From assembly GCA_023435745.1 (NCBI GenBank), contig JAEZMD010000019.1, positions 62,001 to 126,000 of the forward strand: a stretch of DNA of 64,000 nucleotides. The letters run 5' to 3'. The stretch's first letter is position 1; every line of letters begins with the position of its first letter. A program made the translations under genes and the position numbers. Positions 50,956 to 59,667 of this stretch are shown one piece after another. The notes under the pieces are model-generated. The model was not told where the DNA came from. It ran no database searches and saw only the letters and a program-made list of their open reading frames with translations. Source of the stretch: Bacillota bacterium. GTDB taxonomy: Bacteria; Bacillota; Clostridia; Acetivibrionales; DTU013.

Positions 50956-52317
50956 TTACTTAAGTAATTCATCAACTCTGGCTGACAGGCTTTCTGCAGC
51001 CTCTTGTGGTGTTTTTTCCTTAATTAATACAAATTGAATTTCTTCAGCAAGTAAGGTATTTATTTGACTCATTTCCTCAACATTTGGGGTCAGTCTCGAA
51101 TAAGCAAGAGTATCAGAAAATTCACCCATAAGAGGATTGCCTTCTGCTTTTATTTTTTTACCGGTATCGCTACGGCAAGGAAGGAATGAACCCTCATTGC
51201 AATATGTCCAATGATTATCGGCATTGGATAAATATTGAATCAGATCCCAAGCAACATCCTTGCTCTTGCTTATCGATGCCATAGCCAAGAATCCGCCTCC
51301 ACCTGTTGTTGCAGATGTAATACCGGGTTTAGATGGCATAGGTGCCGCCCTAAGCTCTATATTGGGATTTTCTGAATTAATTTTTGAAATCTGCCACGGT
51401 CCGTCACAAATCATAGATGTCTTTTCTGCAATAAAATCATTTACCAATGCTGTATAATCTACATCTGTCGCCCCCGGAGGAACTACGTCGTGTTTCAGAA
51501 CAAGGTCCGTATAAAAAGCAATTGCTTCAACAGATTCAGGTGATGACAGCAGGCTCTTGGACAAGTCATCGGATAAAATATCCCCGCCGGATCCCCAAAG
51601 TGCCCACCAATATCTAAAGCTTATAGAAGTAGTTTTTGCTCCCATTAAACCAACACCCCAACGGTCAATCTGTCCGTCACCATTGGAATCACGTGTCAGC
51701 TTTTTGGCAATATCCACAAATTCATCGAAAGTTTTAGGGGGGTTGTCAGGGTCAAGTCCCGCATCCTTAAAATGCTTTGCATTGTAAACAAGGGTATTGA
51801 TGGAAGCGAAATGAGGAACGGCATATACATTGCCATTAAAAGTAGCCATGTCTACCATTGCAGGGATCAGTGCGTTCTTGAGATCTACTGTAGAATCAAG
51901 ATGCGAATTGAGTGATTCAAGTGCGGACATCGGGACAACACGTGCAAGATCAGCTTCGTTAATATGTACAACATCCGGGGTCATACCGCCCATTATCATT
52001 GTCATTAGCTTTTCACCGCGTTCTTTGGTAGGAACTGCCTGCATCTCGATTTTTACATTGGTATGCTCGGCCATATATGCATCCAGTTGCTTACGGATGA
52101 TATCACCAGTAGGGCTTTCAGTAAGCTGCCAGTCATAGTATTGAATGGTGACAGGTTCCTGAATTGGTTCGCTCGGTGATGGCGAACTTGTTGTTGATGG
52201 TGAACTTGTTTGTGTCGGTGAAGCAGGTGTTTCTGGACCAGCCTCATTACCGGATGAGCATGCAACCAGAGTTGCAGCCAGCACAATCGACATGAAAATG
52301 CTTACCCATTTTTTCAT
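50956..52317 (-). CDS. Carbohydrate ABC transporter solute-binding lipoprotein
   Basis: This 453-residue family 1 binding protein has a signal peptide with lipobox AATLVAC, a Ser/Thr/Pro linker (ASPTQTSSPSTTSSPSPSEP), and the fold blocks PDVVHINEADLARVVPMSAL, VYAVPHFASINTLVYN, and RWGVGLMGA. It is the first gene of the operon read towards the RraA-like gene. The start at ATG 52317 follows TGGAGGGATATCT. Amino-sugar or uronic/aldonic-type sugars are possible ligands. Confidence 0.92.
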   Translation of the reverse strand: MKKWVSIFMSIVLAATLVACSSGNEAGPETPASPTQTSSPSTTSSPSPSEPIQEPVTIQYYDWQLTESPTGDIIRKQLDAYMAEHTNVKIEMQAVPTKERGEKLMTMIMGGMTPDVVHINEADLARVVPMSALESLNSHLDSTVDLKNALIPAMVDMATFNGNVYAVPHFASINTLVYNAKHFKDAGLDPDNPPKTFDEFVDIAKKLTRDSNGDGQIDRWGVGLMGAKTTSISFRYWWALWGSGGDILSDDLSKSLLSSPESVEAIAFYTDLVLKHDVVPPGATDVDYTALVNDFIAEKTSMICDGPWQISKINSENPNIELRAAPMPSKPGITSATTGGGGFLAMASISKSKDVAWDLIQYLSNADNHWTYCNEGSFLPCRSDTGKKIKAEGNPLMGEFSDTLAYSRLTPNVEEMSQINTLLAEEIQFVLIKEKTPQEAAESLSARVDELLK

Positions 52318-52381
52318 AGATATCCCTCCATTTTTTAATATTGTAACTTTCTGTATTTTTACAGAAACGGCTACATACACA

Positions 52382-52391
52382 AAAACGTTTT
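52382..52391. promoter_or_regulatory. LacI-type operator candidate upstream of the solute-binding gene
   Basis: AAAACGTTTT is a CG-centred perfect palindrome as in many LacI-family operators. On the minus strand a TATATAA lies directly before it, so repressor binding would cover the start site of the importer operon. The LacI-family gene is divergent at 52717. Confidence 0.55.
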
Positions 52392-52586
52392 ATATAATGT
52401 TTTTTAAGAGTAAACATGTAAATTTTCAAAAGCCTTTAATAGATTTTCTGAAAATAGGTTACTTCATTTTTGTCTTTATGTCAATACATTTTCAAAATTT
52501 CACTTTAAAATACGAAGTTTTTATTAAAAAACAGGAAATTTTCTGAAAACCAAAGATTCATATTCACTACAATTTTCACAATTCTC

Positions 52587-52615
52587 TGTACAAGTTATCT
52601 TTAATTAGGTATAAT
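52587..52615 (+). promoter_or_regulatory. Promoter of the LacI-family gene
   Basis: TGTACA (52587-52592) and TATAAT (52610-52615) are 17 bases apart. The predicted start falls at the first base of a 24-bp tandem repeat. Confidence 0.6.
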
Positions 52616-52622
52616 CTATTAA

Positions 52623-52694
52623 AATAATTATGTACTATTTACTTACAATAATTATGTACTATTTGCTTACAATAATTATGTATGATATATTTAC
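52623..52694 (+). repeat. 24-bp tandem repeat, three copies, in the leader of the LacI gene
   Basis: The units begin AATAATTATGTA at 52623, 52647 and 52671. The first two differ at one position; the third has diverged in its second half. The array fills the 5' leader from the predicted start site to just before the ribosome-binding site. Confidence 0.9.
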
Positions 52695-52716
52695 AAGGAA
52701 TAGAGGAACAGAACTT

Positions 52717-53751
52717 ATGAAATCTTTAAGTAAATCAACAATCTCACAGGTAGCTAAAACTGCCAAGGTATCAATAGCGACAGTATCCAGGGTTATGAAT
52801 CACAGAGATCTGGTTAAACCTGAAACCGTTGAGAAGGTAATAAACGCAATGAAAGCCACCGGATATGAAATGAACAGTTTCTCAGAAACTCGTACAAAAT
52901 CGGGAGGACTTATCATTGTAAACATTCCCTCAATGGATAACCCATTTTACAGCGAAATAATAAAAGGCGTAAAGGCTTCCACCTCACGGCATGGATATCA
53001 TGTTTTATTCAACGAAGATGAAATTACTGACTCCACCTTCGAGAGACTAAGTTATCTCATAAAGGACAGGAGTGTTACCGGAATGATTACACTAAATTTT
53101 ATCCCGGCTCCCCTGCTGAGTAAACTCAGCTCGGTAGTTCCTCTCGTACAGTGCTGCGAATACAGTGAAGAATTTGAGAACATACCATATGTAGCTATAG
53201 ATAATTTTATGGCCGCTAAGACGGTTATGGACCATCTACTTTCTACAGGCCGCCGCAAAATTGCCTTCCTTTCAGGGCCACTTCGCTACAAATATGCTCG
53301 TCAAAGGAAAGATGCTTATCTTAAGAGCCTGGAGTATGCCGGTATCGAAAACAACTCCAATTGGATCATTCATTTGCCGACCATCAACTTTGATATTGCC
53401 CTTTCAGCCGCAACTCAGCTTTTACGTTCCAGCAATCCACCTGATGCTATTTTTACGGTTTCCGACCTTTGTGCATCAGCCGTTATCAAAGCAGCGCGCA
53501 GACTTGGAATAAGTGTGCCACGTGATCTAATAGTTACAGGTTTCGATAATGTAGATATTTCAATAACAACTAATCCGTCCATTACAACAGTTAATCTGCC
53601 CAGATTTCAACTGGGGTATATTGCTTCTGATTTTCTTGTTGAGCTTATCGAAAACCCATCTGCAGTCACGCAAAAGATGCTGCTGTCCACCGAATTGATA
53701 ATTAGGGAATCCACGTCTATTGAACAAACATCAGCTACCCTGACAATCTAA
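52717..53751 (+). CDS. LacI family transcriptional regulator
   Basis: This 344-residue regulator starts with the LacI helix-turn-helix and hinge helix (STISQVAKTAKVSIATVSRV, residues 6-25), then a periplasmic-binding-like effector domain: GGLIIVNIPSMDNPFYSEII, VAIDNFMAAKTVMDHL, DAIFTVSDLCA and VTGFDNVDISITTNPSITTV. The start at ATG 52717 follows AGAGGAAC; upstream in-frame ATGs fall in the tandem repeat. It is divergent from the importer operon and almost certainly controls it. Confidence 0.92.
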   Translation: MKSLSKSTISQVAKTAKVSIATVSRVMNHRDLVKPETVEKVINAMKATGYEMNSFSETRTKSGGLIIVNIPSMDNPFYSEIIKGVKASTSRHGYHVLFNEDEITDSTFERLSYLIKDRSVTGMITLNFIPAPLLSKLSSVVPLVQCCEYSEEFENIPYVAIDNFMAAKTVMDHLLSTGRRKIAFLSGPLRYKYARQRKDAYLKSLEYAGIENNSNWIIHLPTINFDIALSAATQLLRSSNPPDAIFTVSDLCASAVIKAARRLGISVPRDLIVTGFDNVDISITTNPSITTVNLPRFQLGYIASDFLVELIENPSAVTQKMLLSTELIIRESTSIEQTSATLTI

Positions 53752-53855
53752 AGCCTAAATTAAAAGAAGATCTGTTGCCGGCCTAAGGGAAAAGCACTAT
53801 GTAGATACGCCGGTATTACTCATATTGATCTCATTTCATCTGAGAATGAAAAGTT

Positions 53856-53893
53856 ATGAAAAATGGCCATAAAGGATAATAGAAATAAAGTTA
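53856..53893 (+). repeat. 38-bp direct repeat, copy 2
   Basis: Identical to 44646-44683. It lies in the 250-base gap between the LacI gene and the Na/Pi cotransporter gene; no gene is seen in the rest of that gap. Confidence 0.92.
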
Positions 53894-54001
53894 ACATAGA
53901 TTTAACACATCAATTAAAAGAATTTATTATAATTAATATGTCTTATATAATGCGACAGAATTCGGTCTGTAGCAAAATTCTGATTACACCTTGGAGGGTA
54001 T

Positions 54002-55618
54002 ATGAGTATAGCTATGATATTTCTATTGCTGGGCGGGCTGGGAATGTTTCTCTATGGCATGAAGATGATGTCGGATGGCCTGGAGAATGTCGCCGGCGAC
54101 AGAATGAGACATACCCTGGAAATGCTGACCTCAAACCGCTTTGCAGCCGTTGGCGTAGGCGCCGGAGTCACTGCCGTGATCCAGAGCTCTTCGGCTACCA
54201 CAGTTATGGTCGTAGGCTTTGTAAATGCAGGTCTTATGTCATTGCTTCAGGCAACGGGCGTAATTATGGGCGCAAATATAGGAACGACTATAACCGCACA
54301 GCTCATTGCTTTTAAGCTGTCTGACATTGCACCGTTTATTTTGTTTGTCGGCATGTTCATGACAATATTCGTAAAAAAAAGAACATTCTCAAGAATAGGT
54401 GAGATCGTATTAGGCTTTGGTATCCTTTTTGTAGGTCTGGATCTGATGTCCCGCTCAATGGAGCCTTTACGCAGTTATGAGGGATTCCAAGCTTTATTGA
54501 CAAATTTCAATAACCCTCTGCTTGGCATTCTAATTGGTGCGGTCTTTACCGCAATCATACAAAGCTCCTCCGCTTCTGTAGGTATATTGCAGGCATTGGC
54601 CGCCATGGGGCTTATAAGCCTCGATGGAGCAGTTTTCGTGATACTCGGCCAGAATATAGGAACCTGTATCACCGCAATACTGGCCGCGATAGGAACCAGT
54701 ACAAATTCCAGGCGTACCGCGGGGATCCACCTAATGTTTAATATTATTGGTACACTCGTTTATTTACCTATGCTGCTGCTTTTTCCAGGCATTGTAACAT
54801 GGGTGGAATCTTTTTCTGTCGGCGATGTATCGAGGCAGATCGCTAACTTTCATACCATTTTTAATATTACTGTTACCATCTTGCTCTTCCCCTTTGCAAA
54901 GTATATGGTGAAGCTTATTACAAAAATAATTAAAGAGAAGCATGAGGCTGATGTCATTGAGAAAAGGCTTATCTATCTGGATGAAAGAATAGCTCAAACT
55001 CCGACGATTGCACTAACGCAGACATTAAAAGAGCTGAACCGCATGGGAAAAATTGCTTATGATAATTTCCGGCTTTCAACCGAAGCTTTTTTTGAAAAAG
55101 ATGAACAGAAAGCACAAAAGATCTCCGAGGTTGAGAAAACCATAGATTACTTAACAAACCAAATCACGCATTATCTGATTGAATTCAGGGGCATGGAGCT
55201 GTCTGAAAACGATTTGAGAATTTTGGGCAGCCTGCATCATGTCGTCATTGATTTGGAGCGTATCGGTGATCTTGCCGAGAACATTGGCCAGTACGCCATT
55301 ACACTCACAGACAGGAAGGCCGTCATTTCTCCGGAAGGACAAGCTGAACTCAAAGCTATGTCGGAAAAGACATTGGAGGCCTTACGCACAAGTCTGGATG
55401 TTTTTGAGCATCGTGATGTAAAACGGTTGAAAGAAGTTGCCGCACTGGAGCAGGAAGTTGATGACATGAAGAAGACCTATACCGGTAACCACATCGACCG
55501 GCTTCAGGGAAAATGCTGTGACTCTCAGGCGGGGGTAGTCTTTACCAATATGGTTGCGGCTCTTGAAAGAATTGCCGATCATGCGAATAATATTGCCAGT
55601 TCACTGGCCGTAGAATAG
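54002..55618 (+). CDS. Na/Pi cotransporter family protein with PhoU-like domain
   Basis: This 538-residue membrane protein has the two inverted QSSS motifs of NptA/SLC34-type transporters (AVIQSSSATTVMVVGFVNAG, about residue 60, and AIIQSSSASVGILQALAAMG, about residue 185). The cytoplasmic C-terminal part of about 220 residues is helical and PhoU-like (HHVVIDLERIGDLAENIGQY and ERIADHANNIASSLA). It imports phosphate with sodium. The ATG at 54002 follows TTGGAGGG. Confidence 0.93.
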   Translation: MSIAMIFLLLGGLGMFLYGMKMMSDGLENVAGDRMRHTLEMLTSNRFAAVGVGAGVTAVIQSSSATTVMVVGFVNAGLMSLLQATGVIMGANIGTTITAQLIAFKLSDIAPFILFVGMFMTIFVKKRTFSRIGEIVLGFGILFVGLDLMSRSMEPLRSYEGFQALLTNFNNPLLGILIGAVFTAIIQSSSASVGILQALAAMGLISLDGAVFVILGQNIGTCITAILAAIGTSTNSRRTAGIHLMFNIIGTLVYLPMLLLFPGIVTWVESFSVGDVSRQIANFHTIFNITVTILLFPFAKYMVKLITKIIKEKHEADVIEKRLIYLDERIAQTPTIALTQTLKELNRMGKIAYDNFRLSTEAFFEKDEQKAQKISEVEKTIDYLTNQITHYLIEFRGMELSENDLRILGSLHHVVIDLERIGDLAENIGQYAITLTDRKAVISPEGQAELKAMSEKTLEALRTSLDVFEHRDVKRLKEVAALEQEVDDMKKTYTGNHIDRLQGKCCDSQAGVVFTNMVAALERIADHANNIASSLAVE

Positions 55619-55663
55619 AGTTGGATAAGTCGCAAATGGAGGCTCGCGATAACCTCTCTCAAC

Positions 55664-57325
55664 CTACACGCTTGTATTGTTTTGTTCTACAATACAACGC
55701 TGCTGATATTCAGTCGGCGTAAAACCGGTCATTTTTTTGAAAACCTTGCTGAAGTAGCAGGCATTATCAAACCCGAGCATATATGAAATTTCGTAGATTT
55801 TATACTGCCCCTGCCGGATAAATTGCTGCGCTCTTTCAATCTTCACCACATTGACATATTCTGTAAAGCACATCCCGGTATATTTATGAAATAGCCCGCT
55901 CAAATAGCCTTCGCTAATGATCAGGTGATCCGCTACTTCCTTGAGATTGAGGGCTCTTTCACAGTTTTCTACAATGAAATTCTTTGCTTTGACGATCATT
56001 ACATGCTTATCGTCCCGTTTACATTCATCCATATATTCAACAATTCGGCTGCAGTAATTTGAAAGCCACTCTGTAATTTCAGATATAGTACGCATTGAAT
56101 ATATCGTATCAATCTTAAACTCATCATTGTCTATCTTCTTTTTGAAGCTCTGCCATTGATCTCCCATATGAATGTTACACAAGCAAAACATCTGCGTGCA
56201 AAGATTATAAATTGAACTTTTTTCAATGCTATTGCCATTGATATTATTCTGCAAGGTTTGAAAAATATTATTTATACCTGATATATCAAAAAGTGAAATC
56301 GCCTTGGGTAGTTCTTCCTTTAAATCAATTCCGAATTCTGCTTCCGTACGGGCAGCGGCATTGCTGCATTCACTATTATAATAAAAAGCTCTTCCATATC
56401 CGCTGAAGAACATGTCCGAAATTGCCTCATTTGCTTGTTTGAACGCCTCGGGGAGCTTCTGGTAACCACTGAATATATTACTGATCCCAATAGATGCGTC
56501 CAGGTTCATATACTTTTTTATCATCTCAATAATCGTGCTGCACATTGTATCTGTAAGTTCCGTGATTTCTTCATCTGTCTCTTTATCCATGGAGTACACC
56601 AGAACGTACTCTCCGAATGACCATTTCAGAAAATAGCTCGGAAAAAATTCATTACCGATTTCTGTCAGAATATCAGTCATCATATTGTCCAATTGCCTTA
56701 TATCTTGACTGCCGCAATATTTTTCCTTTATAGAATAAAGATTAGTCTCAATAATACACAGCCTCATTTTGTTACCGTTGATCTGCATGTTCAAAAGCTG
56801 CTGTCTTCCGCTGATATCAGCAGCATCGTTGATGCTGTTTTCGATCAAGCCCTTGAGAAAAACCTGTCTTAAAGCAGAAAGGCTCCAGTTGTCATAGTTG
56901 CTGACTGGATCCTTCTTCTTTACTTCAAACAAATTCATTTCATTCAAAGGGATAATCGTTTCCTTGACTCTTTCCAGTATTTCATTCATAGACTCCTTAC
57001 TGATGTTAAGCTTCAAAATGTAATCCCATGCTCCGAACTTCATTGATTTCCTTACCAGTTGAAATTCATCATAGCTGCTAAGCACAATCACCTGAATATT
57101 CGGGTTGTACTCCTTCGTTTTGCACATCATTTCAATACCATCCATTTTTGGCATCACAATATCTGTGATCACCAACTGTGGATTGTATTCCTTTATTAAC
57201 GCAAGCCCTTCCTCTCCATTACTTCCCTCAGCTATAATCTCATACCCCAATTTTTCCCAGTCGGCAAGTGATTTCAGACCCACCTTAACTAATGTTTCAT
57301 CATCAACTAATATCACTTTTATCAA
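55664..57325 (-). CDS. AraC-type response regulator
   Basis: This 553-residue protein has an N-terminal receiver domain (KVILVDDETLVKVGLKSL, phosphoacceptor Asp in LVITDIVMPKMDG, about residue 55, and Lys in the LKLNISKES region). A long middle region of unassigned sequence follows, and a C-terminal pair of AraC helix-turn-helix motifs (NLKEVADHLIISEGYLSGLF and YKIYEISYMLGFDNACYFSK). I place the start at a TTG at 57325, because GGGAGG precedes it and the receiver begins there. No partner histidine kinase is in the window. It lies at the end of the glycosidase operon. Confidence 0.88.
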   Translation of the reverse strand: MIKVILVDDETLVKVGLKSLADWEKLGYEIIAEGSNGEEGLALIKEYNPQLVITDIVMPKMDGIEMMCKTKEYNPNIQVIVLSSYDEFQLVRKSMKFGAWDYILKLNISKESMNEILERVKETIIPLNEMNLFEVKKKDPVSNYDNWSLSALRQVFLKGLIENSINDAADISGRQQLLNMQINGNKMRLCIIETNLYSIKEKYCGSQDIRQLDNMMTDILTEIGNEFFPSYFLKWSFGEYVLVYSMDKETDEEITELTDTMCSTIIEMIKKYMNLDASIGISNIFSGYQKLPEAFKQANEAISDMFFSGYGRAFYYNSECSNAAARTEAEFGIDLKEELPKAISLFDISGINNIFQTLQNNINGNSIEKSSIYNLCTQMFCLCNIHMGDQWQSFKKKIDNDEFKIDTIYSMRTISEITEWLSNYCSRIVEYMDECKRDDKHVMIVKAKNFIVENCERALNLKEVADHLIISEGYLSGLFHKYTGMCFTEYVNVVKIERAQQFIRQGQYKIYEISYMLGFDNACYFSKVFKKMTGFTPTEYQQRCIVEQNNTSV

Positions 57326-57409
57326 GTTTATGCTACCTCCCGGATACTTGTGGTTCGTTCCCTGCACAAATGCCTTATGAGGCACTTGTGCAGGAAATTA
57401 ATATCCACA

Positions 57410-58729
57410 TCAGGCTTCTTCGCCACGTGCAAGCTTTACATGTGAGTCGGCCATTTCATACCCTGCGGCCTGTGCACATGCCGTATTCAGGTCAAGCGCT
57501 GTAACCGCTGTCGCAGCTATTTCAGCCAGTCTCAGCACGTTATCGTTATCATCCACACTCTTTCCGAATCCGCCGCATCCGATCAGTGTCAAAGCCTCTT
57601 TTGCGGTTCCGAACATCGTTCCTCCGCCTATGGTTGCAAGCTCCATGCATGGCAGCGATACCATGAAATGGACGCCGTCATCCGTTGCATCAGCCTGAAC
57701 AAAGCAGCTTGAGGAAGAAATGACATGAGCCAGATCCTGACCCGTAGCCGCATAAAATGCAGCAATTGAATTGGCCGCATTTACGTTAAAGCCTCCAATA
57801 GTACCGCTGAAGCATGACCCGAGATAGCATTTATGGAATACCACCTTCTCTACGCTTCTTGGATTCACTCCTGCCTTGAATACCTTTTTAAGAACCTCAG
57901 TCGGAATAAAGACCTCTGTTTCAATTGCCTTTCCTCTGTTCTCAATAACATTTATATGCGCTGATTTCTTATCCGAGCAAAGATTGCTGCTGATGGTCAG
58001 CAGACGCCAATCCGGCAGCTCCTGCAGGATCGCACGCGTCAGGTCTGCGGCTGCCTTTGTTACACCGTTCATGCCCATTGCATCTCCGGTCTTGAACTTC
58101 ATACGAAGGAATACCTTTGTTCCCAACTGATAGGGCACAATCTCCTCAAGAACGACGAACGGATCCCTCGAAAGCTTACCAAGCCTTGCAAACAGCTCCC
58201 TGTCTGTTTTAATCTGCTCGATGAAGCGTCTCGCCTCAGCTATGTCAGGCGCTTCGATCAGAGGGGCTCTTGTCATACCATCATAATGCACCAGCGTCTT
58301 TAATCCGCCCGACATATTAATTGCCTTTATACCTCTTTGCACACCCGCTATGAGCGCCGCTTCGTTTGTTGCCAGGGGAATATATACATCCTCGCCTTTA
58401 ACATACTGTCCGTTAATGCGCACAGGTCCTGCAAATCCCATAGGGACTATCGCTCCGCCAATTTTTGTCTCAATACCGGATAGAATCCTTTCACCGCCAA
58501 GCAACGAGCAGTTATCCACCCTGGTCTTCTTGATCAGTTCAAGGGATACGCCTGTTTTTTCTTCCAGCAACTCGCAGCGGATCACCGCGGCATCATTGCA
58601 TGCATCCTTAACATATGCCGCATCGTTCCCATAAACATCTGTAAATATCACAGTTTCAAGATTCTGCGTCTTGATCTCGCCGTTGAAGAATTTATTCCTG
58701 ATCTCAGTCAGTTTTGCCTGATTCATCAT
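57410..58729 (-). CDS. Hydroxymethylglutaryl-CoA reductase, class I-like
   Basis: This 439-residue enzyme interconverts HMG-CoA and mevalonate with NAD(P)H. Family features are PMGFAGPV near residue 97, catalytic Glu123 in ATNEAAL, the KTGDAMGMN loop with Asp216, DKKSAHIN with Lys254, CMELATIGGGTMFG, and a C-terminal SHVKLARGEE with His430 like the archaeal class I end. The start overlaps the stop of the HMG-CoA lyase gene. Next to a lyase it more likely works in the direction of mevalonate breakdown, but biosynthesis cannot be excluded. Confidence 0.88.
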   Translation of the reverse strand: MMNQAKLTEIRNKFFNGEIKTQNLETVIFTDVYGNDAAYVKDACNDAAVIRCELLEEKTGVSLELIKKTRVDNCSLLGGERILSGIETKIGGAIVPMGFAGPVRINGQYVKGEDVYIPLATNEAALIAGVQRGIKAINMSGGLKTLVHYDGMTRAPLIEAPDIAEARRFIEQIKTDRELFARLGKLSRDPFVVLEEIVPYQLGTKVFLRMKFKTGDAMGMNGVTKAAADLTRAILQELPDWRLLTISSNLCSDKKSAHINVIENRGKAIETEVFIPTEVLKKVFKAGVNPRSVEKVVFHKCYLGSCFSGTIGGFNVNAANSIAAFYAATGQDLAHVISSSSCFVQADATDDGVHFMVSLPCMELATIGGGTMFGTAKEALTLIGCGGFGKSVDDNDNVLRLAEIAATAVTALDLNTACAQAAGYEMADSHVKLARGEEA

Positions 58730-59628
58730 TAATCCTCCTCACATCTGCGGTGGAGCAGTGTGCTCAACGTCTGTGCATACTCGCCCGCAGAATAAATTTT
58801 TTCCTGATCTATGCCAGTCTCAATGCCCATCCGGTGGAACATTTCCACAAGAACCTCCGTCTGGCAATTCCCCTTTGCACCCGGTGCATAAGGACATCCG
58901 CCAAGTCCGCCGGCTGCTCCGTCAAATATTGTGATACCTGCCTCCAGTGATGCTAAATTATTGGCAAATTCCAGGCCGTTATACTTGTGATAATGTACTG
59001 CAAGGCTGGCCCTGGTGAGCTTTTCTTTGATCATCCTCGGAATCTCATATGCGCTGATCGGGTTAGCCATCCCGGTGGTATCTCCCAGAGATATCTCATA
59101 AGAACCATAGCTCTCAAGTGCCAGTGCTGTCTCAAGTGCAAGCTCCGGCGCCATATTCCCCTCGATCGGGCAGCCAAATACTGTTGCAATATAGGATCGC
59201 ACCTTGACGCCGTTCTCCTTTGCTACCTTGTTGATCTTCTCAATTTCCTTCAGCGAATCAGCCCTGGACATATTCAGGTTTTTCTTGTTATGACTTTCGC
59301 TGGTGCTCATAATGGTTACAACCTCTTTCAGACCGCATTCAATTGCGATCTCCAGACCGCGCATATTCGGGATAAGCGCATTGTACACAACACCCTCTTT
59401 ACGCCTGATCCCTGCCACCACTGCTTTGGCATCCGCCATTTGCGGCACCCATTTGGGATGGACAAACGAGGTTACCTCAATTCTCTGACAGCCTGCATCC
59501 GTCAGCATATCAACCAACTCGATTTTTTTCTCCGTCGGAATGAATTCCGGCTCAGGCTGAAGTCCGTCCCTCGGTCCCACCTCAAAAATGGAAACCCTCT
59601 TAGGAAATGCTTCTTTTTTCATATTCAT
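58729..59628 (-). CDS. mvaB: Hydroxymethylglutaryl-CoA lyase
   Basis: This 299-residue TIM-barrel lyase cleaves HMG-CoA to acetoacetate and acetyl-CoA. It has EVGPRDGLQPE (about residues 16-26), EVTSFVHPKWVPQMADA, the metal site in HYHKYNGLEFANN, and the catalytic-cysteine loop GGLGGCPYAPGAKGN. It is coupled to the HMG-CoA reductase gene by a stop/start overlap, so the two steps mevalonate to HMG-CoA to acetoacetate are encoded together. It follows GAGGGTGAA. Confidence 0.92.
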   Translation of the reverse strand: MNMKKEAFPKRVSIFEVGPRDGLQPEPEFIPTEKKIELVDMLTDAGCQRIEVTSFVHPKWVPQMADAKAVVAGIRRKEGVVYNALIPNMRGLEIAIECGLKEVVTIMSTSESHNKKNLNMSRADSLKEIEKINKVAKENGVKVRSYIATVFGCPIEGNMAPELALETALALESYGSYEISLGDTTGMANPISAYEIPRMIKEKLTRASLAVHYHKYNGLEFANNLASLEAGITIFDGAAGGLGGCPYAPGAKGNCQTEVLVEMFHRMGIETGIDQEKIYSAGEYAQTLSTLLHRRCEED

Positions 59629-59667
59629 TCACCCTCTTCTCTGTACTACAAGAATTTATCCTGCAAA

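Noticed and set aside
57410..57450. Loss of the catalytic histidine in the HMG-CoA reductase
   Set aside because: Against the human or Pseudomonas C-terminus the second His seems missing, but the SHVKLARG end fits the archaeal class I form, which has a single His at this place.
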